Below are positions 15,528 to 23,686 of a DNA stretch of 64,000 nucleotides, piece by piece. Where the stretch lies: the NCBI RefSeq assembly GCF_900156575.1, contig NZ_FTNY01000002.1:186001-250000 (forward strand). Reading direction: 5' to 3'. Below the pieces are notes generated by a model. The model was not told where the DNA came from. It made no database searches and saw only the letters and a list, made by a program, of their open reading frames with translations. This DNA is from Chryseobacterium shigense (GTDB lineage: Bacteria; Bacteroidota; Bacteroidia; Flavobacteriales; Weeksellaceae). A program made the translations under genes and the position numbers. The first letter of the stretch is position 1. Each line of letters starts with the position of its first letter.

Positions 15528-16259
15528 ATGAATATCATGGATCACGGTTTTTTACTTATTTGTTTTTTAGTGATCTTATTCTTAGTCATTAAATATTATA
15601 CCCCGAAAATAAAAGGATATATTGGCGAGAATAAAGCTTCAAAAGCTCTAAAAAGGCTGAATAATGAAAAATACACTGTCCTGAATAATATTGAGTTGAA
15701 GATTAAAGGTTCCACTTCACAGATCGATCATATTATTGTTTCAAATTATGGAATATTTGTGATTGAAACCAAGAATTACAAAGGTTGGATTTTAGGGTAT
15801 GAAAACGATAAATCCTGGGTTCAGGCTATTTATAAATACAGACGTAAGTTTTATAACCCTATTTTACAAAATCAAGGTCATATTTATGCGTTAAAACACG
15901 TATTGAAAAATTATCAATATCTGAGGTATTATTCCATCATTACCTTTACAAAAAGAGCGACGCTTAAAACCAAAACTTATACTGATGTTGTCTATATCAA
16001 TAAATTAGTCAAAACAATTAAAAAGTATGATTACGATTACATTAGCGAACACACCAAGCAAGAAATTGTCACAAAAATTCTGGCTGCCAAAACAAACCAT
16101 CGAAATAAAGATAAAGCACTACAAGCAAATTCCAACATGAATAAAAATATTTCATGCCCGAACTGCGGTGGACATCTTATGGAGAGAAATGGTCAGTATG
16201 GTGTTTTTTGGGGATGTACAAATTTTCCCAGATGTAAGTATACAAGAAATAAAAAGTAA
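15528..16259 (+). CDS. NERD-domain nuclease-like protein with C4 zinc finger
   Basis: A single N-terminal transmembrane helix (residues 7-23) is followed by a NERD (nuclease-related) domain at about 30-150. The domain shows GEKA-like GENKAS, STSQIDHIIVSNYGIFVIETKNYKGWI and NPILQNQGHIYALK; the Asp and Glu-x-Lys residues match the restriction-endonuclease-like core. The C-terminus is a topoisomerase-type C4 zinc finger with Cys210, Cys213, Cys230 and Cys236. It is predicted to be a membrane-anchored DNA-processing protein. ATG at 15537 is an alternative start. It is a single gene between the ohr terminator and an ohr pseudogene. Confidence 0.87.
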   Translation: MNIMDHGFLLICFLVILFLVIKYYTPKIKGYIGENKASKALKRLNNEKYTVLNNIELKIKGSTSQIDHIIVSNYGIFVIETKNYKGWILGYENDKSWVQAIYKYRRKFYNPILQNQGHIYALKHVLKNYQYLRYYSIITFTKRATLKTKTYTDVVYINKLVKTIKKYDYDYISEHTKQEIVTKILAAKTNHRNKDKALQANSNMNKNISCPNCGGHLMERNGQYGVFWGCTNFPRCKYTRNKK

Positions 16260-16332
16260 CCCATCTACTCAAAAAGCAGGATAAAAAACGTAAAGAAAGA
16301 TTGAAGTGATAGTCAGGATAAAACCATTATCT

Positions 16333-16562
16333 GTGATCACCCTTTCAAAGGCAAAAACGGGCGAAACTACATTAACTGTTCAGATCAGCATCGGATAGAT
16401 TGAAAACGGAGGTTCCGTTTTGGCTGCAAAGCTGTACGTTAATATTCCCGGAGATTCCATTGAGGAACCTCATAATTTGACTGAAAAACATATCAGGTTG
16501 GTCCACATTTTAATACTACGAGAAATAATAAGGAGGTGAATTTTTCGGTGACGAATTACTAA
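16333..16562 (+). pseudogene. Decayed copy of the 3' part of ohr
   Basis: This stretch aligns base by base with ohr from about codon 65 to its stop. Shared pieces include GGCAAAAACGGG, CAGCATCGGA, AAAACGGAGGTT, ACGTTAATATTCC and the final ACGAATTACTAA-like end. An in-frame TAG replaces a Gln codon soon after GCATCGGA, and small indels break the frame. The 5' half is missing. It is a non-functional paralogue remnant, separated from the intact gene by the NERD gene. Confidence 0.85.
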
Positions 16563-16696
16563 GATTTTTCTTTAATAGATATTATTTTCAATGGCATAAA
16601 ATTAAAAGCCGTTTTATCAAGCTAAAATTATTTATTTTTATTATAATAATTTGCATTGATGTAATGCGTTAAACTAAATATTATAGTAGTCATTTT

Positions 16697-17257
16697 ATGA
16701 AAAACAGTAAACGAGCATTCAAAATATTTATTACCATTCTATTTTTATGGCTGTTTGGACATTTGATTTATATAGTTATTGACGGTTTGACAGACAAAAA
16801 TATGCACGCAGATATCGCTGTCGTTTTAGGCAATACAGTACATGAAGATGGCACACTTTCAGAAAGGCTTGAAAAACGTATGGAATGTGGACTTAATCTT
16901 TATCGTTACGGACGAGTTAAAAAAATATTAGTCAGTGGTGGACTGGGAAAAGAAGGATTTTATGAAGGTGATAAAATGAAAGAGTATTTAATTAAAAACA
17001 AAGTACCTGACAGCATTATAATTGTCGATAATTTTGGCAACAACACCCTTGCAACCGTGAACAACACACTTAAATTAAAAGACAGTCTAAATTTTAAAAG
17101 TTTAATTGTTGTTTCTCAATATTTTCATCTGACAAGAACTAAAATGTTATTTAGAAAACAACATTTTAAAAATGTAAGTAGTACAAGTCCTCAATATTTT
17201 GAATTTAGAGACATATATTCGTTATTGAGAGAATTTGTAGCTTATTATACAGGATAA
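16697..17257 (+). CDS. SanA/YdcF-like DUF218 membrane protein
   Basis: This 186-residue protein has one N-terminal transmembrane helix (residues 8-30) and a DUF218 domain. Motifs are DIAVVLGNTV, LSERLEKRMECGLNLYRYG, ILVSGGLGKEG, NTLATVNNTLKL and VVSQYFHLTRTKMLFRK. Relatives (SanA, ElyC, YdcF) act in envelope integrity; the biochemical reaction is not settled. The start follows the transmembrane segment logically. About 20 bp separate its stop from the convergent deformylase-like gene. Confidence 0.85.
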   Translation: MKNSKRAFKIFITILFLWLFGHLIYIVIDGLTDKNMHADIAVVLGNTVHEDGTLSERLEKRMECGLNLYRYGRVKKILVSGGLGKEGFYEGDKMKEYLIKNKVPDSIIIVDNFGNNTLATVNNTLKLKDSLNFKSLIVVSQYFHLTRTKMLFRKQHFKNVSSTSPQYFEFRDIYSLLREFVAYYTG

Positions 17258-17275
17258 GATACTACAAATGATCAA

Positions 17276-17905
17276 TTATCTCGTTGCAGAATCACTCCTT
17301 TTAAAAGCATCCACTTTTTTATAAGAATCATTTTTCTCTTTTTCCTTTTTATCTGAAATTAAGATTCCGAAAAGATGATCTATCTCGTGCTGAAAGATCA
17401 CTGCCGTAAAACCTTCTACAATTTCGGAGTATTTCTGCCCTTTCAAATCCACATATTCCAACTGAATAACCTTACTCCGGTAAAACTGGTCTCTGAATTC
17501 AGGAATAGACAAATCTCCTTCAGGCCCCAGATTCTGCAATTCTGATCTCCATACAATAACAGGATTGATAAAGTATTCCAGGGGATTTCCCTCTTTATCA
17601 AAACGCTGTACCCAGATGATTTTCCGGTTGATTCCTACCTGCGGGGCTGCAATGCCTACTCCACCGTCTGTAGACAAAAGGGATTCTTTCATTCTTTTTA
17701 CTAAAACCGCGGTATTCGGATCAATAGGATTAATCTCCGAAGATAAGCTCAATAATGTTTTATGCTGATTGGTGTCTGTAGTCTGATAAATAGGAAGTGC
17801 CGTATTGATATCTCCGTTGTTGATAAGAGAAATTTCATGGGAAGTCAGTTTCTGCGCATTGATAAAACCGATAAAAAGGATGAACAGAAAAGATATTTTT
17901 TTCAT
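17276..17905 (-). CDS. Exported peptide deformylase-like protein with Cys-to-Asp change at the metal site
   Basis: The 209-residue protein has the three deformylase motifs: GGVGIAAPQ (residues 81-89), EGDLS (129-133) and QHEIDHL (172-178, with His173, Glu174 and His177). In deformylases the second motif is EGCLS and its Cys binds the catalytic metal; here it is Asp131. The protein also begins with a clear signal sequence ending at INAQ, so it should act outside the cytoplasm, where formyl-Met removal is not expected. The upstream extension of the frame to 17977 is rejected because it would hide the signal. ChaN-like gene upstream, same strand, with a terminator between. Confidence 0.85.
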   Translation of the reverse strand: MKKISFLFILFIGFINAQKLTSHEISLINNGDINTALPIYQTTDTNQHKTLLSLSSEINPIDPNTAVLVKRMKESLLSTDGGVGIAAPQVGINRKIIWVQRFDKEGNPLEYFINPVIVWRSELQNLGPEGDLSIPEFRDQFYRSKVIQLEYVDLKGQKYSEIVEGFTAVIFQHEIDHLFGILISDKKEKEKNDSYKKVDAFKRSDSATR

Positions 17906-17994
17906 TTTTATTATTTGGAGATACAAAGATAGATAATGTCCTTTAAACAGGTAACTGGAATAGAGTTTTTGTACCAATTGTCCATAATATTTAG

Positions 17995-18020
17995 AAAAAA
18001 AAACGGACCAAAGCCCGTTT
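17995..18020 (-). terminator. Intrinsic terminator after the ChaN-like gene
   Basis: On the minus strand AAACGG and CCGTTT flank an eight-base loop, followed by a run of nine T residues in total. It separates the ChaN-like gene from the deformylase-like gene. Confidence 0.75.
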
Positions 18021-18030
18021 CTATTGAATT

Positions 18031-18903
18031 TTAAAATGTTTTCGTCATATCAGCCGGAATGATCAGATTGAAATCTGTCGGGATATAGTCTTTCGCAGGT
18101 ATTTTCAGTTCCGGATCTTCAGATTCAAAAACAGAGATCACTGCCATTTTCAGATTCGGATTCTTCTGCTTAATATACCAATAGATTCCACCAAATTCTT
18201 TGCTGTGATAGTTTCCGTTATAGTGGATAAACGTTTTTCCGGCCTGCATACTCTTCAGGATAGATTCAGCCATGGTAGCGTCTTTTGTAGCCTGTGCCGA
18301 AATGAAATTCATCACTTTCGTTCCTTCCGCATGGTCACCCATCATCGCTTTCATTTCCTGATAACCCGGAGTGTCCAAAGTTACTTTAATAGGAAGCTGA
18401 GCAATGTAGGCTTTCTCTTTATCGCTCAATGTATTCAGAGATTGCAGCCCTTCTTTTGCCGTCTGCGAAGCATATCTCCTTGGAATATTGGTCGCGATGA
18501 AGTTCACCTTTTTGTCTTTAGCGAAATCCACCAATGGTTTATAATCTGTCGCATAATTGTTCCATAAACGGGCTGAATCTTTGAATGTTTTAGCATCCAA
18601 TTTTCCTTCTAAATATTGATTCAGCTGAGCCTGATTGTCTCTCTCAAACATTTCTGCCCCCAGAATGATCTGTCCGTTTTTCTTTTGAAACAAACCTTCT
18701 GTCACTTTCAGCTGAAGCCAGTGATTGATAGAGCTGTTGTGATTTTCGCCAAAAAAAACGACATCATAGTCCGCCAGTTCTTTAATCAGCTTATCTGTTT
18801 TTACTTCTTTTCCTTTTTTGTCATAAAACTGGTAAGCTTTGAAATCCTGTCCGCTTAAGGAACAGAAACCAGCCAGTAAAATGGCTATGAAAATATTTTT
18901 CAT
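18031..18903 (-). CDS. ChaN-like secreted protein (heme-binding uptake / TIKI superfamily)
   Basis: This 290-residue exported protein has a signal peptide ending near SLSGQ and the ChaN family layout. VVFFGENHNSSINH carries the conserved GExH motif; ILGAEMFERDNQ, IATNIPRRYASQ and FIHYNGNYHSKEFGGIYWYIK follow. ChaN of Campylobacter binds heme and relates to iron uptake. The fold also appears in TIKI proteases, so function is uncertain. Its closeness to the heme locus starting 0.4 kb upstream makes a heme role attractive. I use the ATG at 18903, not the upstream 18957. Confidence 0.82.
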   Translation of the reverse strand: MKNIFIAILLAGFCSLSGQDFKAYQFYDKKGKEVKTDKLIKELADYDVVFFGENHNSSINHWLQLKVTEGLFQKKNGQIILGAEMFERDNQAQLNQYLEGKLDAKTFKDSARLWNNYATDYKPLVDFAKDKKVNFIATNIPRRYASQTAKEGLQSLNTLSDKEKAYIAQLPIKVTLDTPGYQEMKAMMGDHAEGTKVMNFISAQATKDATMAESILKSMQAGKTFIHYNGNYHSKEFGGIYWYIKQKNPNLKMAVISVFESEDPELKIPAKDYIPTDFNLIIPADMTKTF

Positions 18904-18975
18904 TTTTATTTTATTTAAACACAAATTATACAAATGATTCTTTACAAATATCACCAATTTTTATGTTGATTCTAA

Positions 18976-19175
18976 AACCACAAAAGTCACAAAAGTTTTT
19001 TATTTGAACACTTTAAAACACTTTAGTTTTAAAAGTTTTACCATCCTGAAAATAATAAGAGCACATAAGCAGAAAATCAAAGATTTTCACAGAACTTAAG
19101 TGTACTTCGTATGCGCAATGTATTACCTTTAAAAATAATTAAAGTGTTTAATTAGGTTTTGTGACTTTTGTGGTT
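18976..19175. repeat. 200-bp inverted-repeat element (MITE-like palindrome)
   Basis: The ends are a perfect 19-bp inverted repeat: AACCACAAAAGTCACAAAA at 18976-18994 and its complement at 19157-19175. Inside, GAACACTTTAA and TTAAAGTGTTTAA continue the complementarity, and AAAATC-AAA-GATTTT forms a central hairpin. No ORF or transposase lies inside. It occupies the gap between the ChaN-like gene and hmuS and could fold as a long hairpin in either transcript. Confidence 0.8.
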
Positions 19176-19303
19176 GAAACCAATTCGTACATCAAATTTC
19201 TTCCCTTTTTAGCAAATCTACCTTTTTACAGTGTTGCTTCAAAGCAAAAGACCGCCTTGAATTTTAAAAAAAACAAAACGGCCCATTCAAAATCATCTAA
19301 TTA

Positions 19304-20332
19304 TTATTTTTCTAATTCTGCTACAAGATCTTTCCACTCCTGCAATTCAGGGATTCCCGGTTTTCTCTTTCCAAAGAACTGAACGATGAAATCACCTTCT
19401 TTGTTGAAAACTTCAATAGCCGTCACTTCCCCGTCTTCAGTAGGTTTCTTCACAATCCATGCTTCAGCAATTTTCGTAACATCTAAATGTAAGTTGAAGT
19501 CAGGATCCATCACATTGAACCACTGCTGATGCCAAAGTGTTTTTTTCACGTTTCCTGTGTGGATCTGGATAATTCCTCTGTTTCCAACAAATACCATGAC
19601 CGGAATATTCTTTTCTGACGCATCTTCAAGAACATTCACCACTTTAGCATTGTCGATCTTTTGAGCAAATCCTTCCGGCGCTAATCTTAAAGCCTGAGTT
19701 CTGCTCACCCCGAATTTTCTTGTCATCATAAAGAAGTCGTGGGTATCTTTTAATTCTGTCCATGCTTTTTTGAATCCTTCAGCATCGATTTCAGAGTCTG
19801 CTTTTTCCGGTGCTTTTGGAGCTACCGATTCAAAAGTTAGAGCATCGTTTTGATTTTCTGCTTTGAATTGTTCTGTAATGGCATCGAAAGCTGCTTCATC
19901 ACTATTTTTTGTCAGATAGATCTTATGAAGCGCCAGACCGTCTTTTCCGAAAAACTGAAGGCTTTTTTTGTCTCCTTCCACTACTGCGAATGCAGATTTC
20001 CAGTGGTTCAGGAATATTCTCAGGTCAATATCTTCCCCTACAAATAGCTGTGCATGAGGACTGCTGAAGTCTCCATTCTGATACATTCCTTTTCTTTCGT
20101 GCACGCATTCGTCATTACGGGTAAGCGCCATCACCTTTCCTAGTTTCTCGGCCTCGGTAAGGATAGCCGGAAATTCAGGGTTTAAAACGGTTACGCCTTC
20201 TCCTATGCTGGTTGCCAATAATTCAGCTTCGCTTACGCCTAGCTGTACCGCAGCATTTCTTATTCTGATATGTGGATTTTCTGCCTTCAGAGCCTCCCAT
20301 TTTTCCTTTAGATCATTCACTAACGTGCTCAT
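19304..20332 (-). CDS. hmuS: Hemin-degrading factor / heme-trafficking protein HmuS
   Basis: HmuS (342 aa) is a cytoplasmic HemS/HmuS/ChuX-superfamily protein that binds or degrades imported heme. It has the two-fold repeat of the family: ENPHIRIRNAAVQLGVSEAELLAT in the first half and TRKFGVSRTQALRLAPEGFAQ in the second. HWKSAFAVVEGDKKSLQFFGKDGLALHKIYLT and FNVMDPDFNLHLDVTKIAEAWIVKKPTEDG are also typical. It is the last gene of the heme uptake operon, 4 bp after the methyltransferase. Confidence 0.93.
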   Translation of the reverse strand: MSTLVNDLKEKWEALKAENPHIRIRNAAVQLGVSEAELLATSIGEGVTVLNPEFPAILTEAEKLGKVMALTRNDECVHERKGMYQNGDFSSPHAQLFVGEDIDLRIFLNHWKSAFAVVEGDKKSLQFFGKDGLALHKIYLTKNSDEAAFDAITEQFKAENQNDALTFESVAPKAPEKADSEIDAEGFKKAWTELKDTHDFFMMTRKFGVSRTQALRLAPEGFAQKIDNAKVVNVLEDASEKNIPVMVFVGNRGIIQIHTGNVKKTLWHQQWFNVMDPDFNLHLDVTKIAEAWIVKKPTEDGEVTAIEVFNKEGDFIVQFFGKRKPGIPELQEWKDLVAELEK

Positions 20333-20336
20333 TATT

Positions 20337-20987
20337 TTATTTTTTTATGGTTAAAACTGTATAAATTCTATGGATGGTTTCGTTTCCTGACTTGCTTTGT
20401 ATATCTTCTTCTTTCTCGGAAATTTTCATTCTTTTAAAGTGGCTTTCAGAAACCAGCTCTTCCATTTCGGAGTTGCTGTACATGGTAAAATCGTATTCCG
20501 TGAACGGTAGTGTTTCCATGAATTTTCTCTGTCCGAAGGTAAGAACGAAAGTTCCCTCTTTTTTCAAAACTCTGTAGATTTCATTGAGAAAATCAACCGG
20601 ATTTTCCCAGAAATAGACTGTGTTGACCGTAAATATTTTGTCAAAAGTCTGGTCTTCAAAGGGAAGTTTTTTTCCTTCATACAGTACAAAATCGGCCTGG
20701 CTTTCAAAGTCTTTGTTCAGCTTTTTGGCTTCATTGTACATGGTTTCAGAAATATCAACGCCAGTATATTTCAGATTTTGGGCTCTTTTTAAAATATTTC
20801 CAAGATGTCCGGCATTTCCGTGGCCTATTTCAAGGAGGTGTTCATCATCTTCTATCAGAAGCGTTTTGATGCTTTCCAAGGTCATGCTGATATTGGTAGC
20901 ATTCATCATCTCACCGATCTCTATTCCTTTTTCTCCCTGTGGATTGGCGAGATTCTGCGCGAGGATTTTTAATTCATCTTTTTCCAT
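20337..20987 (-). CDS. Class I SAM-dependent methyltransferase in the heme operon
   Basis: This 216-residue protein has the Rossmann methyltransferase motifs: motif I LLEIGHGNAGHLGNIL, motif II YTGVDISETM, and LPFEDQTFDKIFTVNTVYFWENPVDFLNEIYRVLKKEGTFVL. The substrate is unknown. It lies between hmuV (2 bp away) and hmuS (4 bp away), so it is co-expressed with heme uptake. A role in modifying heme or a heme breakdown product is inference only. Confidence 0.85.
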   Translation of the reverse strand: MEKDELKILAQNLANPQGEKGIEIGEMMNATNISMTLESIKTLLIEDDEHLLEIGHGNAGHLGNILKRAQNLKYTGVDISETMYNEAKKLNKDFESQADFVLYEGKKLPFEDQTFDKIFTVNTVYFWENPVDFLNEIYRVLKKEGTFVLTFGQRKFMETLPFTEYDFTMYSNSEMEELVSESHFKRMKISEKEEDIQSKSGNETIHRIYTVLTIKK

Positions 20988-20989
20988 GG

Positions 20990-21763
20990 TTATCCAAAAA
21001 TGATCATCGGGTTATTGGTAATAGGGTGTCCGCAGATGGTGCAAGGAAAATTATAAGCCTCACTGATCGTTTCAGCGGTAAATACTTCCTGCGGTGTTCC
21101 GTAAGCGGCAACCTTTCCTGATTTCATTAATAAAATTTTATCTGCAAACTGCGCTGCAAGATTTAGATCGTGAAGCACCACGATTGCACTGTTGGCTTTC
21201 CTGGTGAAGTTTTTAATAATCTCCAAAGCCTTGTACTGATGTTTTACATCTAAATTATTCAGAGGTTCATCCAGAAATACCAGTTTATGGGCGATCTCAT
21301 TTTCCAGCTGGGCCATTACTCTTGAAAGATGAACCCGTTGCTTTTCACCTCCGGACAATGTATTGTATTCTCTGTCTTTCAGATGCTCAATATCTGTTTC
21401 GTACATCATTTTATTCATCGCCTCAAAATCTTCTTTACGGGGCTGGGAATCAAAATATGGATAGCGCCCCATCATGACTACGTCTTTTACATCCAGAGGA
21501 ATTTCGTTGGAATTATGCTGTGAAAATTTAGATTTATGCTGAGATAATTCTTTCACATCCCATTCTGCAATCGATTGGTCTTTGAATAAAATTTCGTGTT
21601 TTCCCTGCTTTATTTCATTGGCCAAAACACTCAATAGACTTGACTTCCCGGCTCCGTTGGGTCCAACAATCGCTAAAAATTCACCATATCCTAAAGAGAC
21701 ATCAACGCCCTCAAGAATATGGAAATCCTTGTGAAGATAATTGATCTGATGTGCTTTTATCAT
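20990..21763 (-). CDS. hmuV: Heme ABC transporter ATP-binding protein
   Basis: HmuV (257 aa) powers heme import through HmuU. Walker A GPNGAGKSS, the signature LSGGEKQR, Walker B LVFLDEP and the H-loop VVLHDLN are all present. The C-terminal extension with CTICGHP contains paired cysteines. The start overlaps the hmuU stop by one base (TAATG). Confidence 0.93.
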   Translation of the reverse strand: MIKAHQINYLHKDFHILEGVDVSLGYGEFLAIVGPNGAGKSSLLSVLANEIKQGKHEILFKDQSIAEWDVKELSQHKSKFSQHNSNEIPLDVKDVVMMGRYPYFDSQPRKEDFEAMNKMMYETDIEHLKDREYNTLSGGEKQRVHLSRVMAQLENEIAHKLVFLDEPLNNLDVKHQYKALEIIKNFTRKANSAIVVLHDLNLAAQFADKILLMKSGKVAAYGTPQEVFTAETISEAYNFPCTICGHPITNNPMIIFG

Positions 21764-22803
21764 TAGAGTGATTTTTTAAATTTAATTAAAATAGCAATAA
21801 AAACAGGGCCTCCAATCAACGAAGTCAAAATACCGATCGGCAATTCTGATGGTGCCACAATACTTCGGCTGAAGGTATCGGCAATCAAAAGTAAAATACT
21901 TCCTAAAACTGCGGACAACGGTAAAATGAAAACATAATTCGATTTAAATAAAAGTCTTAAAATATAAGGGACAATAAGGCCTACAAAGCCAATCGTTCCT
22001 GAAAATGCGACACAGGTTCCTACCATCAAAGAGGTAATAATCACAATCTGCCTTTTCAGTTTCTCAACGTTTATTCCTAAATGCTGTGCATCTCTTTCCC
22101 CTAACATCATCGCATTCAGCGCCTTTCCTTTCGGAAGTAAGATCGCATAAGAAATAACAATCACTACCGCCAAAATTATATTTTTTGTCCAGGTAGCTGC
22201 TGCAAGACTTCCCATATTCCAGAACGTAAGGTCTCTTAACTGTTCATCTTTTGAAATATAAATCAAAAAGCCTGTAATCGAAAAGCCGATGGATGTGATG
22301 GCCACACCGCTTAACAGCATCATGACCACATTGGTTTTCCCTGCACTTGTAGAAATCCTGTACACCAGCATCATGGCGAGTAACGCTCCTAAAAAAGCAG
22401 AAATACCTACGAGTGAAAACTGTACCACTTCAGGAAGATATTGTTTGAAATGTCCTCCTAAAACAATGGCAATTGCCGCAAGTAATGTTGCTCCGGACGT
22501 TAAACCTATCGCTTCACCGGTTGCTAAAGGGTTTTTAAATAATCCCTGCAAACTCGTCCCTGAAACTGCCAGCATGCTTCCTATCAGAATGGCCATGACA
22601 ATTCTGGATGCTCTTACCTCCCAAATTACATATTGATCGCTTAAAGATAAGCCCGGGTCACCTTTTATATACTGCCATAAAACTTTGAAGGGTGATGTTC
22701 CTCCAAAGTCGTAGACTCCTGTATTAAGTGCCAGTACTGCTATGATCGCAAGCAGTACGGCACCTATAGTTAGATAAAAGTATAATTTACTTTGTGTTCT
22801 CAA
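21763..22803 (-). CDS. hmuU: Heme ABC transporter permease (FecCD family)
   Basis: HmuU (346 aa) is a polytopic inner-membrane permease of the FecCD/BtuC family, with about nine or ten hydrophobic helices. Conserved segments are VRASRIVMAILIGSMLAVSGTSLQGLFKNPLA, GEAIGLTSGATLLA, LGERDAQHLGIN (the coupling region for the ATPase) and GTIGFVGLIVPYILRL. The start overlaps the hmuT end by 17 bp. Confidence 0.93.
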   Translation of the reverse strand: MRTQSKLYFYLTIGAVLLAIIAVLALNTGVYDFGGTSPFKVLWQYIKGDPGLSLSDQYVIWEVRASRIVMAILIGSMLAVSGTSLQGLFKNPLATGEAIGLTSGATLLAAIAIVLGGHFKQYLPEVVQFSLVGISAFLGALLAMMLVYRISTSAGKTNVVMMLLSGVAITSIGFSITGFLIYISKDEQLRDLTFWNMGSLAAATWTKNIILAVVIVISYAILLPKGKALNAMMLGERDAQHLGINVEKLKRQIVIITSLMVGTCVAFSGTIGFVGLIVPYILRLLFKSNYVFILPLSAVLGSILLLIADTFSRSIVAPSELPIGILTSLIGGPVFIAILIKFKKSL

Positions 22804-23665
22804 TTAAAAGTTTGTTTAATCCTACTGCTGCTTCTCCTAGTCTAGGTCCGAAACCTGAAACCAATCCTCCGTCCATTGCGATGATCTTATTATTTTTACC
22901 TGCGTTAGTCTGAGCTACCCCCGGCATTTTAAGAGCACCTTCGTTTCCGCCGGCACCCTGAAGTCCTGTTGAGAAGAAGAATAAAACATCAGGATTAGCT
23001 TTTATTACTGCTTCCGGTGTCAAAGGTTTGAAATCTTCAAAATCGGTTACAGCATTTTGTCCACCGGCAAGAGTGATGAGAGCATCCATTGGAGTTTTTG
23101 TGCCTGAAACCATCAGCATATTTCCTCTTGCGTAGATGAACAATACTTTTGGTTTTTTAGCAATGGGCTGAACCTGTTTCAAATCCGCATCGATTTTATC
23201 GTTCAATTTCTGATAATCTGTATTTCCTACTGCTTTGGCTACATCGGCAATAAGCTTTTTAGTTCCTTCTACGGTAAATTCCTGCTTGAAAACCTCGGTT
23301 TTAATTCCTGAAGACTTGATTTTAGCCATTAATTCAGGATTGATATCTTTCTCTGAAGCTAAAATTAAAGTGGGACTTACCGCCATAATCGGCTCGATCG
23401 TCATCGATCTTACATGACCAAGATCTTTGGCTGTAGCTTTTAACGTTTCAGGATACGTACTGGTAACATCTGTTCCAACGATTTCTTTTTCGTGGCCCAG
23501 TGCACTTACAATTTCTGTAACTCCACCGCTCAATGTAACGATCTTGTTGTTGCTTTTGGGAGCTTCAGCAGAGGTTTCTGTTGTATTTTCTTTTTTAGCA
23601 CCTTCTTCTTTTTTGCATGAATAGACTGCCATCAGAATGGAAGCTGCAAGGATAATTTTTTTCAT
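22787..23665 (-). CDS. hmuT: Periplasmic hemin-binding lipoprotein
   Basis: HmuT (292 aa) is the substrate-binding component of the heme ABC importer, of the BtuF/FecB type. The signal ends with a lipobox MAVYSC, so it is lipid-anchored. Conserved parts are IVTLSGGVTEIVSALG, TYPETLKATAKDLGHVRSMTIEPIMAVSPTLIL and SGTKTPMDALITLAGGQNAVTDFEDFKPLTPEAVIKANPDVL. It overlaps hmuU and lies 21 bp downstream of the HmuY-like gene. Confidence 0.92.
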   Translation of the reverse strand: MKKIILAASILMAVYSCKKEEGAKKENTTETSAEAPKSNNKIVTLSGGVTEIVSALGHEKEIVGTDVTSTYPETLKATAKDLGHVRSMTIEPIMAVSPTLILASEKDINPELMAKIKSSGIKTEVFKQEFTVEGTKKLIADVAKAVGNTDYQKLNDKIDADLKQVQPIAKKPKVLFIYARGNMLMVSGTKTPMDALITLAGGQNAVTDFEDFKPLTPEAVIKANPDVLFFFSTGLQGAGGNEGALKMPGVAQTNAGKNNKIIAMDGGLVSGFGPRLGEAAVGLNKLLIENTK

Positions 23666-23686
23666 GATATACTATTATTAGATTGA

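Noticed and set aside
15495-15590. A 31-codon plus-strand ORF (MENQKTLTEIGYEYHGSRFF...) overlapping the NERD gene start
   Set aside because: It is in another frame, has no recognisable domain, and ends inside the transmembrane segment of the NERD protein; probably chance, or the remains of an older gene start.
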